A stretch of 38,581 nt of DNA. Source: Oscillospiraceae bacterium. Lineage in GTDB: Bacteria > Bacillota > Clostridia > Oscillospirales > Oscillospiraceae. The stretch covers positions 1-38,581 of the forward strand of contig WRDH01000029.1 in the NCBI GenBank assembly GCA_009783555.1. The letters are read 5' to 3'. The translations under genes and the position numbers were made by a program. The notes below the pieces were generated by a model, which was not told the origin of the DNA, searched no databases, and saw nothing but the letters and a program-made list of their open reading frames with translations. The first letter of the stretch is position 1; every line of letters starts with the position of its first letter. Positions 1 through 7,309 of the stretch are shown piece after piece.

Positions 1-189
1 CCACTCTTTTAGAGTCAAAGATAAAATATATCCATCCGGGAATTTATCAGGGTTGTTTGTAACCGCTTCATTCACTCTCTTTGTTTCAATGCCATAAAGT
101 TCAGCTACATCATTATCGATAAGTACCTGTTTGTCTTGGATGGTCAGCACTCTTTTTTCTACCTCTTCAAATTTAATCATATCGCTCAT
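1..189 (-). CDS. ORF6N-domain protein, N-terminal part (cut by window edge)
   Basis: Only the first 63 codons are inside the window. The start is the ATG at 189-187, preceded by GAGGAG at 7-nt spacing; a second in-frame ATG lies three codons later. The translation has the pattern of the ORF6N domain (KilA-N related): a basic start, 'VLIDNDVAELYGIETKRVN', then 'NNPDKFPDGYILSLT'. ORF6N proteins are DNA-binding-type domains common in phages and mobile regions and also as stand-alone chromosomal genes. The C-terminal part, which would show the subtype, lies outside the window. I see no phage genes next to it. Confidence 0.75.
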   Translation of the reverse strand, partial: MSDMIKFEEVEKRVLTIQDKQVLIDNDVAELYGIETKRVNEAVTNNPDKFPDGYILSLTLKEW

Positions 190-239
190 TATCTGTCTCC
201 TCGTTTCATTAAAATATCATTATTCGCGCGTGTAACAGC

Positions 240-268
240 ACTATACACAAACTAGTAAAACCTTGCAA
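240..268 (-). promoter_or_regulatory. Sigma-A promoter of the ORF6N gene
   Basis: On the minus strand TTGCAA (268-263) and TATAGT (245-240) are separated by 17 bp. The start codon follows about 50 nt downstream. The rest of 190-440 shows no coding potential. Confidence 0.5.
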
Positions 269-441
269 ACTACACGAGTTTCAACATTTTACCACTTTGC
301 AGTGCAATTACGATGACTATATAACTGTTGTCACTAGCCGAATGATGATTGTTCACCACATTTTACAAAATTTCATGTTTTTAAGAATATTTTTTAGCCA
401 GAGCGACAATGTCATAAACTCATTTGGAGGTGAGAATTATT

Positions 442-623
442 TTGGACTATATTAACGAAATCATGGCCTACTCTCCAAAAGACGACTTGTTGTTAGCCCT
501 GATGAAAATAGTGCCATCAAATGGTTTCCGATTGAGAGAATCAATGATGAGTTATTTACAGACCGGGACATATATTTATATATGAAACTCATAAACCAAG
601 CAAAGGCTTGGGTGGACAACTAA
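442..623 (+). pseudogene. Probable internally deleted NUDIX hydrolase remnant
   Basis: GGAGG at 426-430 precedes a TTG start at 442 reading 'LDYINEIMAYSPKDD', which resembles the first residues of many NUDIX hydrolases ('MDYIKE...'). That frame stops at 583-585. An overlapping frame (456-623, no start codon) reads 'SPDENSAIKWFPIERINDEL' and ends 'LINQAKAWVDN', which resembles the C-terminal end of the same family. The central Nudix box (GX5EX7REUXEEXGU) is absent from both frames. The simplest reading is a gene that lost its catalytic middle and shifted frame. This is inference from short matches. The alternative is a 47-aa small protein from 442. Confidence 0.35.
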
Positions 624-713
624 GAAGCATTAAGCCGTCCGCATAAAAAAGTCATTTTATGAAATGATTATTCACATTAGCGTACTTGAAATGTAAACCC
701 CTGACAACATTTC

Positions 714-742
714 TTGACAGAGTTAAAGTGCTAATTTATACT
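714..742 (+). promoter_or_regulatory. Sigma-A promoter of the acidic repeat protein gene
   Basis: TTGACA (714-719), a 17-bp spacer and TATACT (737-742) form a near-consensus promoter. The start codon at 773 lies about 24 nt after the expected transcription start. Confidence 0.75.
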
Positions 743-772
743 TAGTGCAGATTATGAAAATGGGGTGGAAGT

Positions 773-1654
773 ATGGCATCACAAGATAAGCTAAGAGCAA
801 TGTTTAATGAAATGAATTTGGAGCAGAAGGGTAATTTTATCAGCAACCTGAAAAACTCGCTTGAAGGAAGCGAGGATATTGAAAGCCTGCAATTTCTCGA
901 TGAATGTATAGGTCACTATACTATGGAAAAGGACTATGAGGATTCACTAAAAGAGGAAGCAGCCGAAGAAACAGTAACCGACAGCACTTCACCAGAGCCT
1001 GAGATCGAAGCGGTGTCCGAGCCTGAGACCGAGCCTGAAGCAGAAGCGGAACCGGAGCTTGAGACCGAAGCGGAAGCCGAACCTGAGCCTGAAGTCGAAG
1101 CAGAGGCGGATGTCGAACCCGAACCTGAGCCTGAGTCCGAAGCGGAAGTGGAACCCGAATCTGAATCTGATTCTGAGACCGAAATGGAAGTCGAATCTGA
1201 GCCTGAAATCGAAGCGGAAGCGGAAGTCGAACCTGAGTCCGAAGCGGAAATCGAACCCGAGCTTGAGTTAGAAGTAGAACTTGAGCCTGATGCTGTGCTG
1301 AAGCTTGAACCGGAGCAGGAGATTGAGTCTGTTGAAGTGCCGCAAGCAGCTCCAACCGTTGCGAAAAGCAAAGTCGACTTCATAGAGATGGAGATTTCCG
1401 AACTTGCAAACAACATCCGTCATAAAATGTGTGTAATTGAAACGATATCTCATCTGCTTTCCGATAAAGGGAGCGAAATCATGGAAACAATAACACAAGC
1501 GAATGATTTGGAATATGTATTACCATTAGACAGCACAAAAGCATATGAAGAAAAAGTTGAAAGCACAGAACTCTGCCTTTCCGATTTTGCAGAAAGCATC
1601 AGGCGTGATATCAAAGTGATAGAAGCAATATCAAACTTATTATCCGGATCATAG
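773..1654 (+). CDS. Acidic Glu/Pro-repeat protein with duplicated C-terminal helix motif
   Basis: A 293-residue protein that I do not recognise. It has three parts. Residues 1-70 are a charged, probably helical segment. Residues 74-190 are a low-complexity tract of alternating Glu with Pro, Ala, Ser or Val (units such as EPEPE, EAEAEVE), very acidic and likely extended. The C-terminus contains two related 26-residue copies, at about 206-231 ('[20 protein letters not shown]') and 267-292 ('[20 protein letters not shown]'), each ending in LLS. No signal peptide or membrane segment is visible, so a cytoplasmic location is inferred. The start is the ATG after GGGGTGGAAG, downstream of a strong promoter. 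The repeats give long spurious reading frames in other frames. It appears to be a single-gene unit; the function is unknown. Confidence 0.8.
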   Translation: MASQDKLRAMFNEMNLEQKGNFISNLKNSLEGSEDIESLQFLDECIGHYTMEKDYEDSLKEEAAEETVTDSTSPEPEIEAVSEPETEPEAEAEPELETEAEAEPEPEVEAEADVEPEPEPESEAEVEPESESDSETEMEVESEPEIEAEAEVEPESEAEIEPELELEVELEPDAVLKLEPEQEIESVEVPQAAPTVAKSKVDFIEMEISELANNIRHKMCVIETISHLLSDKGSEIMETITQANDLEYVLPLDSTKAYEEKVESTELCLSDFAESIRRDIKVIEAISNLLSGS

Positions 1655-1676
1655 GCAAAAGACAAGGGGACGGGAG

Positions 1677-1703
1677 AAGACACGGGGACGGTTCATCTGT
1701 CTT
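1677..1703. repeat. Dispersed GGGGAC-core hairpin, copy 1
   Basis: Arms AAGACA (1677-1682) and TGTCTT (1698-1703) enclose a loop with GGGGACGGTTCATC. The loop core is the complement of that in the copy at 15071-15099. It lies 23 nt after the stop of the acidic repeat protein. A partial GGGGACGGG also occurs just upstream at 1666-1674. A terminator or 3'-end stabiliser role is plausible. Confidence 0.55.
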
Positions 1704-1751
1704 TATATCACTTAATCCAATATACATATGAAATAATAATAAATTAATTAA

Positions 1752-1789
1752 CAAGATACCTTGACAGGCGAGGTATCTTGTGTTATATT
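1752..1789 (+). promoter_or_regulatory. PadR operon promoter overlapped by an inverted-repeat operator
   Basis: TTGACA (1761-1766), a 17-bp spacer and TATATT (1784-1789) form the promoter. A perfect 10-bp inverted repeat, CAAGATACCT (1752-1761) and AGGTATCTTG (1771-1780), wraps the -35 box and spacer. A dyad at this position is typical of an auto-repressed PadR operon. The binding of the PadR protein encoded at 1982 is inferred. Confidence 0.65.
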
Positions 1790-1822
1790 ATACCTGCTAG
1801 CGCAAATCGGCACACGCTTGAA

Positions 1823-1950
1823 CAGTGGGAGTTGGATTTAGTATTTTCAATTCCGTCAAGCGAAGCCACGGACGGTGGAGCGTCCGACAGTGTAAACACG
1901 ATGTTTACTCTGGCGGTAGGAATTGCAAATACTAAATCCAATTCCCACTG
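1823..1950. repeat. Long imperfect inverted repeat in the padR leader
   Basis: Arms of 24 nt at 1823-1846 and 1927-1950 pair with one G-U wobble. They are extended inward by TCAATTCC (1847-1854) against GGAATTG (1919-1925). The inside holds two further small hairpins (CGGACG/CGTCCG and GTAAAC/GTTTAC). The whole lies between the promoter and the padR ribosome site, so it would be transcribed as a long hairpin. It may be a MITE-like element or a regulatory leader. I saw no convincing target-site duplication. Confidence 0.6.
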
Positions 1951-1981
1951 CCATCAAACATTAAGAAAGGAGAAAGTCAAT

Positions 1982-2329
1982 ATGTCGATTGCATCTGATC
2001 TTATACGGGGTCACACAGATACCATAATACTTGCAAGGTTAATCAACAGTGACAACTACGGCTACGAAATCAACAAGTCCATACAGCAGCGGACAAACGG
2101 CAAATACGAGCTAAAGGAAGCCACACTCTATACTGCCTTCCGACGGCTTGAGCAATCAGGTTGCATAACATCCTATTGGGGTGACGAGCAAACAGGGGCA
2201 AGACGTCGCTATTACAGCATAACCGACACAGGGCGAGACACATACGGCACACTTATCACAGACTGGAAAGCGGCAAAAGAGATGATTGACAAATTAATCG
2301 AAACGGGGGAAGAAGACAATGGAAGATAA
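1982..2329 (+). CDS. PadR-family transcriptional regulator
   Basis: A 115-residue PadR-type winged-helix regulator. The core 'LARLINSDNYGYEINKSI', then 'ELKEATLYTAFRRLEQSG' and 'YYSITDTGRDTY', follows the PadR pattern (GYEI..., TLYxxLxRLE, YxLTxxG). The reading frame is open further upstream through the leader hairpin, but the true start is the ATG at 1982, preceded by AAGGAG. The gene overlaps the next by 11 nt, and the three genes PadR, HAAS-domain and DUF4097 form one operon, a combination often seen in Bacillota and thought to respond to envelope stress. A dyad over its promoter suggests autorepression. The effector is unknown. Confidence 0.9.
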   Translation: MSIASDLIRGHTDTIILARLINSDNYGYEINKSIQQRTNGKYELKEATLYTAFRRLEQSGCITSYWGDEQTGARRRYYSITDTGRDTYGTLITDWKAAKEMIDKLIETGEEDNGR

Positions 2330-2996
2330 AATCCGCAGATACATAGACGACCTGTTTTTAGAAACAGCACCCACAAAAAAGGCTGTTGAGCTTAAAGAAG
2401 AAATGATACAAAACCTCAGCGACAAATACAACGACCTGACTGCGGAAGGGAAAACACCGGAAGCAGCATACAACATAACAATCGCAGGCATTGGCGACAT
2501 AAGTGCCTTGCTTGCAGAACTGGAGAAGGATATGACAAACAAAGAACCAACAATACACGAAATGGAAGCATCTCGCCAAAAATCAGCATTACTGACAGCA
2601 ATAGCAGTGATGATGTATATACTATGTGCACTGCCCATAATTATTATGTCTATGGCAGGCTTTAGGTACACATCCGAAATCGGAGTGCCGATATTGTTCC
2701 TGATGATAGCAGGCGCAACAGGACTACTGGTTTACAACAGTATGATAAAAAATAAATACCGCAGTTCATCAGATACAATGGTCGAGGACTTCCGCGAATG
2801 GCAATCGGACGACAAAGACCGCAAAGCACTACGCAAAGCGATATCCTCGGCATTATGGTCAATAACCGTCGCGTTGTACCTGATAATCAGCTTCGTGACA
2901 TTCGCATGGTACATAACATGGATAATATTCATTATCGCTGCGGCAATAGAATCACTGATAAACGTTTTTTACACCGTGAAGAAGGGAAAAAGATAA
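2319..2996 (+). CDS. HAAS (DUF1700-like) domain membrane protein
   Basis: A 225-residue protein. Residues 1-75 form a small helical domain ('IRRYIDDLFLETAP', 'ELKEEMIQNLSDKYNDL', 'GKTPEAAYNITIAGIGDI') that matches the HAAS/DUF1700 permease-prefix pattern. It is followed by about four hydrophobic helices (about 89-115, 120-142 and two within 180-220). Such proteins are encoded directly after PadR regulators and before DUF4097 proteins; the biochemical role is not established. The start overlaps the end of padR by 11 nt and the stop is immediately followed by the ATG of the next gene, so the three are translationally coupled. Confidence 0.8.
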   Translation: MEDKIRRYIDDLFLETAPTKKAVELKEEMIQNLSDKYNDLTAEGKTPEAAYNITIAGIGDISALLAELEKDMTNKEPTIHEMEASRQKSALLTAIAVMMYILCALPIIIMSMAGFRYTSEIGVPILFLMIAGATGLLVYNSMIKNKYRSSSDTMVEDFREWQSDDKDRKALRKAISSALWSITVALYLIISFVTFAWYITWIIFIIAAAIESLINVFYTVKKGKR

Positions 2997-3977
2997 ATGA
3001 GCACGACAAAGATTTTAACAATAGTATGCTGGGTTATATCGGTATTGGTACTTGTAGGGCTTGCAATCTGGTTTTTAACCAGTTCGACATTCGGAGGATG
3101 GTTTAATGGCTCCGGAATAAATATCAATTTAGGAACAGGCTTTAATATACAAAGTCTCACAGGACCGTTTGATAACCGTTATTCGGAAGCAGTAAATGAA
3201 GCAGACTTGCACTCAATCAGAATAGACTGGGTAGCAGGGGAGGTCACGGTAATACCGCATGACGGCAGCGATATCCAAATTACGGAGTCTGCGCAAAGAG
3301 CACTTGACAATAACGAGCAAATGCGCATAAGCACAGACGGCGGCACATTAAGAATCAGATTCCGCGAGCAAAGCATAGGCTTAATAAATATGCCAAGAAA
3401 AAACCTTGAAGTTTTAGTACCTCGCGGGCTGAGCGAAGATTTGAACAACCTCTCTGTCAGCACAACATCCGGAAGTATACACGTTCAAGATTTTAATGCA
3501 ACAACATTTGATGCAAGCTCTGTTTCAGCGACAATAGATGTTTCCGGCATAGTTTCAAACCACATTGACTTAGGCACAACGTCAGGAGCAATAACGGCAA
3601 CATCTGTAAGAGCGGGCAAACTGAATGCAAGCAGCGTTTCCGGAGCAGTCAACTTATCCGAAGCCTATGTAACCGCAATCGATGTAAGCACAACATCAGG
3701 CAGGACAATTGCAGAAGGTGAGTTTGAAAGAGTAGATGTAAGCACCATATCGGGCAATACTACAATCAGAAGCGCAATCGCACCGGAAACAATGTATATT
3801 AGCTCAGTATCGGGTGCAATAGATATCTACTTACCAAACAACGGAGAAATAACGGTAAACCACTCCGCAGTATCAGGAAGATTCTCAAGCGCAGTTCCGG
3901 TAATCCTGCAAAACAGAGCCGCCTACAGCTTCTCCTCAGTAAGCGGCAACACAAATATACATGTGTTGGGTGAGTAA
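2997..3977 (+). CDS. DUF4097-family beta-strand-repeat protein, membrane anchored
   Basis: A 326-residue protein with one N-terminal membrane helix (about 5-28) and an exported part made of repeated short beta strands. The recurring 'TTSGxI' and 'SVSGAI/N' units (for example 'STTSGSIHV', 'SSVSGAVNLS', 'SSVSGNTNI') are the mark of the DUF4097 (putative adhesin, beta-helix-like) family. The ATG directly abuts the stop of the HAAS gene. Functionally these proteins are uncharacterised; the link to PadR and HAAS suggests a surface or envelope-stress role. A hairpin immediately after the stop may end the transcript. Confidence 0.85.
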   Translation: MSTTKILTIVCWVISVLVLVGLAIWFLTSSTFGGWFNGSGININLGTGFNIQSLTGPFDNRYSEAVNEADLHSIRIDWVAGEVTVIPHDGSDIQITESAQRALDNNEQMRISTDGGTLRIRFREQSIGLINMPRKNLEVLVPRGLSEDLNNLSVSTTSGSIHVQDFNATTFDASSVSATIDVSGIVSNHIDLGTTSGAITATSVRAGKLNASSVSGAVNLSEAYVTAIDVSTTSGRTIAEGEFERVDVSTISGNTTIRSAIAPETMYISSVSGAIDIYLPNNGEITVNHSAVSGRFSSAVPVILQNRAAYSFSSVSGNTNIHVLGE

Positions 3978-4007
3978 GTTGTCAAGAGAACCGTCCCCCT
4001 GACAACT
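3977..4007. repeat. GGGGAC-core hairpin, copy 2 (possible terminator)
   Basis: Arms AGTTGTCA (3977-3984) and TGACAACT (4000-4007) enclose AGAGAACCGTCCCCC; TTTT follows on the plus strand. It overlaps the last base of the DUF4097 gene and lies just past the end of the RNase P RNA gene, so it could terminate both convergent transcripts. Confidence 0.6.
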
Positions 4008-4010
4008 TTT

Positions 4011-4401
4011 GGTGAGTAAGCCTGTAAGCCGGATTCTGTCAGAGCCGCTTTTAAGCGGCTTTAAGCAGCCATCTATCTAGGCCTATTGTTGCCAATAAGC
4101 TCTTGCCACCTCCCGAGAACGGTCGGGCTAACCTTGTGCATCTAAGCACTGTTCTCACCACGGTGTTGCTCCGGATAGAGTTTACAGCGGCGAAGTGTCT
4201 CCACTCGCCGGGTGAGCTCTTACCTCACCTTTCCACCCTTACCAAAACCAAGCGTGCTTGGCTCCGGCGGTTTATTTCTGTTGCACTTGTCCTGAAGTCG
4301 CCTTCGGCGGGCGTTACCCGTTATCCTTGCCCTGCGGAGCCCGGACTTTCCTCGTAAGAGGCCTTTCGGCACATCTTACGCGGCTGCCCGGCTTACTCAC
4401 C
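4011..4401 (-). ncRNA. rnpB: RNase P RNA, class A
   Basis: The RNA component of ribonuclease P, which removes the 5' leader of pre-tRNAs. The 5' and 3' ends pair as the P1 helix (GGTGAGTAAGCC with GGCTTACTCACC). The conserved core 'GAGGAAAGTCCGGGCTCC' is present near the 5' end, then 'GGTAACGCCCG', 'GACAAGTGCAACAGAAA' with 'AAACCGCC', 'GGTGGAAAGGTGAGGTAAGAG', and near the 3' end 'AGATAGATGG' and 'ACAGAATCCGGCTTAC'. The length of 391 nt and the 'GGTAAGAGCTCACC' element fit class A, as found in Clostridia, rather than the Bacillus class B. The boundaries are set by P1 pairing and by a promoter ideally placed upstream. Protein-coding frames across it are spurious. Confidence 0.97.
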
Positions 4402-4407
4402 AAATGG

Positions 4408-4437
4408 ATTATATCACAAACCAATAAACTCCATCAA
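4408..4437 (-). promoter_or_regulatory. rnpB promoter
   Basis: On the minus strand TTGATG (4437-4432), an 18-bp spacer and TATAAT (4413-4408). The first base of the RNase P RNA (4401) lies 7 nt after the -10 box, as expected for +1. Confidence 0.8.
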
Positions 4438-4472
4438 GCCACAGTATTTACTTTTCACCCAACAATAAAAGC

Positions 4473-4504
4473 ACTGAGAGTCCTCCAATATGAGAACTCT
4501 CAGT
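4473..4504 (-). terminator. Terminator of the GH28-discoidin-GH65 operon
   Basis: Arms ACTGAGAGT (4473-4481) and ACTCTCAGT (4496-4504) form a 9-bp stem with 3 more inner pairs, followed on the minus strand by GCTTTTATT. It lies 22 nt after the GH65 stop and upstream of the rnpB promoter, so it separates the two units. Confidence 0.65.
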
Positions 4505-4526
4505 TATTAATATGTGCGTCTTCTAT

Positions 4527-6521
4527 TCATCCCATACGTATCTCACTGCGCTCACGAGAAACCCTCGCATATGCGCGTTTACCGCGGAATATAAACGGAA
4601 AATCCAACGAGTCTATCGACTCCGGCAACGTCGGGTTCAGTACAAGCTCATCACCGTTATACCGCAGTCCTGCGAAGCCTTGGGTTGCAATCATGTATGC
4701 ACCACCTGCGGCTGCGGGGTGAGTGCCGCCTATGTATATATTTCCTGCCCATGATTTTCCGCCTCCGTCAAGGTCGGAGCGAGCGGATTTCATGAAAAGG
4801 GGATAGGCGAGGTCGGCACGCCCGAAGCGGCATGCTCCAAGTGCGTACATACATGCGCTCAAGCTTGAACCATGCTCTGTGCGAGGTTCGTAGTATTCCC
4901 AATTACGCCTGACTTCTTCGTCGGAGTATTCATTGGCGAAGAGCTGCATTAACGCGAGCACATCTGCCTGCTTTATTATCTGTGTCGCATAAGCGACTCC
5001 GTTTTGCGTACCCCAATACTCCTTCGGGTGCTTGATACGTGAACGTATTACATCAAGTGAAACATCTTCCAAATCAAAGTATCCGTCAAATTGTTCAATA
5101 ATGCCGTCTCTTATGCGCGGTTGACGCACATCAAAATCATATCCGGCACGACCCAGCGTGTATGCTGCAATGCGATTTGTAAAAGCGTTGTTATGCACAC
5201 GCTCATGGTATTCGTCCGGCCCGACTACATCGAGAAACTCCAGTGTATCATTTTTAACAAGCCGATGTGCGCGGGAAAGATAAAAATCGGCACATGCTTT
5301 GATAAGGTCGCGCCCGCCTTTATCCAGTATTCCCGTGTCTCCGGTCCAATCTATATACTTACCGAGTGCATACACGATATCCCCGGAAATATGTATTTGC
5401 CCGTCCCTGAAATATGTACGAACAGGGCGGTCTGTGAAAACGTCAACGACATTAAAATTCGTACAGCCTTCGGTGCCGCCGTCCTGGCTTTCCCATGGGA
5501 AATATGCTCCGTTATAACCAAGCCCTGCAGCTTTTGACAGTGCGCCGGATATTGAGTCAATGCGGTACATCATAAACTTGCGGGCGAGTGACGGCTCCGT
5601 CATTGTAAAAAACGGCATGAGAAATATTTCGGCATCCCAAAAAACCGCTCCCTTATATGTTTGCCCCGACAGGCCTCTTGCGGGAATGCTCCTGCTCTCT
5701 GCATGGCGCGGAGCTATGCTGTGCAGATGATACAGGCTATAGTTGAGCGACAACTGCGCCACAGGGTCACCGGTTATCTTAACCGCCGAGGAGTCCCACA
5801 GATTGTCCCAGAAAGCAGAGTGTTCTGCAAGCTTTTCGTCATAAGAACCGGGAGTAAGCTCTCCGTTTACAGCTATAATTCGTTCTATCACAAAGTTTTC
5901 ACGAACATTAAATACCCTGAAAACACTATCTCCGCTCACAAGAATTTCGTCTTGTCCGCGATTACATCGCTCCTTAACAGTGATAGGGATTCTCATTTCA
6001 CTTGTAAGTGCCGAAACGTGCAGAATTTCTCCTGCTGTCGCTTCAAAATCAGTCAGATGCGGTCCGTTTATATCCCAAACGTCCGAGTCTATACCACAAA
6101 TTAACTTCATTGGTTTTGCAGGCTTACCGGTCAGCTCAACATGAATACGCTGGCATAAAATGTGCGGCTCAGCCATACTGCAAAATCTCTCGATTTTCAA
6201 TACTGCTTGCTCATAAACTGTTTCACGTGAATGAATACCATGCCGGAAGTATAGGCTCTGTTTGTGCTTGAGAATGTTTCCTTGCCCCTCGAGCGTTGCG
6301 TAAAACCCGTTTGGTGCATTAATCGGCTCGCGCCATGTCTGATTCGGTGCGCGATCGTAAATCCCTGCAAGGTTTACCGCAACCATGCGGTCTTTTTTGT
6401 ATTCTTCAAGCGTTCCGCGTACTCCTATAGAGCCGTTGCCGATTAAGAAGCGGTTGCCGTTATCCGCGGTGTTCTCAGGCTCATAGCCTTCACGTTCGAT
6501 TTTCCAAACATCCATATCCAT
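4527..6521 (-). CDS. GH65 family glycoside phosphorylase/hydrolase
   Basis: A family 65 enzyme; members phosphorolyse alpha-linked disaccharides such as maltose, kojibiose, nigerose or trehalose. Counting from the upstream TTG at 6530, the N-terminal beta-sandwich covers about 1-250 and the (alpha/alpha)6 barrel about 260-620. The general-acid Glu440 lies in 'VVGPDEYHERVHNNAFTN'. The phosphate-loop motif 'EHGSSLS' at 552-558 favours a phosphorylase over a hydrolase. The ATG at 6521 is chosen because AAGG stands 10 nt before it but only 1 nt before the TTG. At about 664 aa it is shorter than the usual 750, mostly at the C-terminus. No signal peptide, so cytoplasmic. It is last in the operon after the GH28-like and discoidin genes. 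The substrate cannot be decided from sequence. Confidence 0.9.
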   Translation of the reverse strand: MDMDVWKIEREGYEPENTADNGNRFLIGNGSIGVRGTLEEYKKDRMVAVNLAGIYDRAPNQTWREPINAPNGFYATLEGQGNILKHKQSLYFRHGIHSRETVYEQAVLKIERFCSMAEPHILCQRIHVELTGKPAKPMKLICGIDSDVWDINGPHLTDFEATAGEILHVSALTSEMRIPITVKERCNRGQDEILVSGDSVFRVFNVRENFVIERIIAVNGELTPGSYDEKLAEHSAFWDNLWDSSAVKITGDPVAQLSLNYSLYHLHSIAPRHAESRSIPARGLSGQTYKGAVFWDAEIFLMPFFTMTEPSLARKFMMYRIDSISGALSKAAGLGYNGAYFPWESQDGGTEGCTNFNVVDVFTDRPVRTYFRDGQIHISGDIVYALGKYIDWTGDTGILDKGGRDLIKACADFYLSRAHRLVKNDTLEFLDVVGPDEYHERVHNNAFTNRIAAYTLGRAGYDFDVRQPRIRDGIIEQFDGYFDLEDVSLDVIRSRIKHPKEYWGTQNGVAYATQIIKQADVLALMQLFANEYSDEEVRRNWEYYEPRTEHGSSLSACMYALGACRFGRADLAYPLFMKSARSDLDGGGKSWAGNIYIGGTHPAAAGGAYMIATQGFAGLRYNGDELVLNPTLPESIDSLDFPFIFRGKRAYARVSRERSEIRMG

Positions 6522-6610
6522 ATATAACAAACCTTACTTAAGTTTTCACTTTCCGACATCTTAAGACCGCTGTCGGCTTAGTGTTATCGTGGTCAGCGGT
6601 TATGTCGCAT

Positions 6611-7282
6611 TTACTCAAAAATCTCTATTTCCGATGCCTGAGCACCTGCTGAGCGTCCGGAGGATTTCTCGGTGAACTCCATTTGCACATATCGGGCACT
6701 TATCGCGTCAAAGTCAATGCGGACAATGTTCCCGGAGTCCGGGTCAAAATCGTGTCTCTGTAACGGAGATACAACTGTAAAGTTGGTGCCGTCGGTGCTG
6801 ACACGCACTTCAAAGGTTTGATTGCGCGGCTCCCAGATAGGCGCGGGATTTAAACGCACGGCAACAGTTTGGATGTTGTAGGTGCCTTCGAGGTCAATTG
6901 TAATTGTTGCGGGTACACCCCTGCTTTCCCAGTAAGAGGTAAGGTCGCCGTCAAGGACATTGGAAGCCTCATACACTTCCTGGTGCTCGTCGCCTGATGT
7001 TACAGTTTTACCCAGTGCTATATTCGGGCTATCAGGGAGCTGAATCCAATTTTCCTCAGGATCCGGAAAACCTGCAGGTGGTCCGGGTTCTGTTTGATCC
7101 GGGGTGTCAACAACTACCATACCGGATGTGGGTGGAACAATAATCTCCACAATAATCGGATCAGGCGTTTCCGGCTCTATCACTAGCGGTTCTTCTGTGC
7201 GTGCTTGCACGATAATTATGACCGACGCTACAATCAAGGCGGAGAATACAATTATAAGTATAATGTTTAAATATTTTTTCAT
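6611..7282 (-). CDS. Membrane-anchored discoidin (F5/8 type C, CBM32-like) domain protein
   Basis: A 223-residue protein with an N-terminal membrane helix (about 5-27), a Pro/Glu-rich linker (about 30-85) and one discoidin domain (about 88-223). The domain starts 'NIALGKTVTSGDEH', has 'ASNVLDGDLTSYWESRG' and 'ITIDLEGTYNIQTVAVRL', and ends 'GAQASEIEIFE'. These are the ligand-loop and jelly-roll strands of F5/8 type C domains, which commonly bind galactose- or uronate-containing glycans. There is no catalytic domain, so it is probably a surface glycan-binding protein. It starts 28 nt after the GH28-like gene with only a weak ribosome site; a GGAGGTGA overlapping the upstream stop is 25 nt away. 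Confidence 0.85.
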   Translation of the reverse strand: MKKYLNIILIIVFSALIVASVIIIVQARTEEPLVIEPETPDPIIVEIIVPPTSGMVVVDTPDQTEPGPPAGFPDPEENWIQLPDSPNIALGKTVTSGDEHQEVYEASNVLDGDLTSYWESRGVPATITIDLEGTYNIQTVAVRLNPAPIWEPRNQTFEVRVSTDGTNFTVVSPLQRHDFDPDSGNIVRIDFDAISARYVQMEFTEKSSGRSAGAQASEIEIFE

Positions 7283-7309
7283 AATTCATCAGGTAGGCTG
7301 ACCCGATAC

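Noticed and set aside
921..1416. Long antisense frames (Ser/Gly-rich and Arg/Gln-rich) opposite the acidic repeat protein
   Set aside because: They are the expected by-product of GAA/GAG/CCT repeat codons read on the other strand; no promoter or ribosome site.
1778..1981. N-terminal extension of PadR starting at 1778
   Set aside because: That start would lie upstream of the -10 box and the extension encodes the leader hairpin; the ATG at 1982 has AAGGAG and the family's usual N-terminus.
4103..4400. Protein frames over 4103-4400 (plus strand)
   Set aside because: The region is the RNase P RNA gene on the other strand.
4527..6521. GH65 at 4527 as a truncated pseudogene because of its shorter length
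   Set aside because: The catalytic Glu, phosphate loop and barrel are intact and the frame is uninterrupted; only the variable C-terminal beta domain is short.
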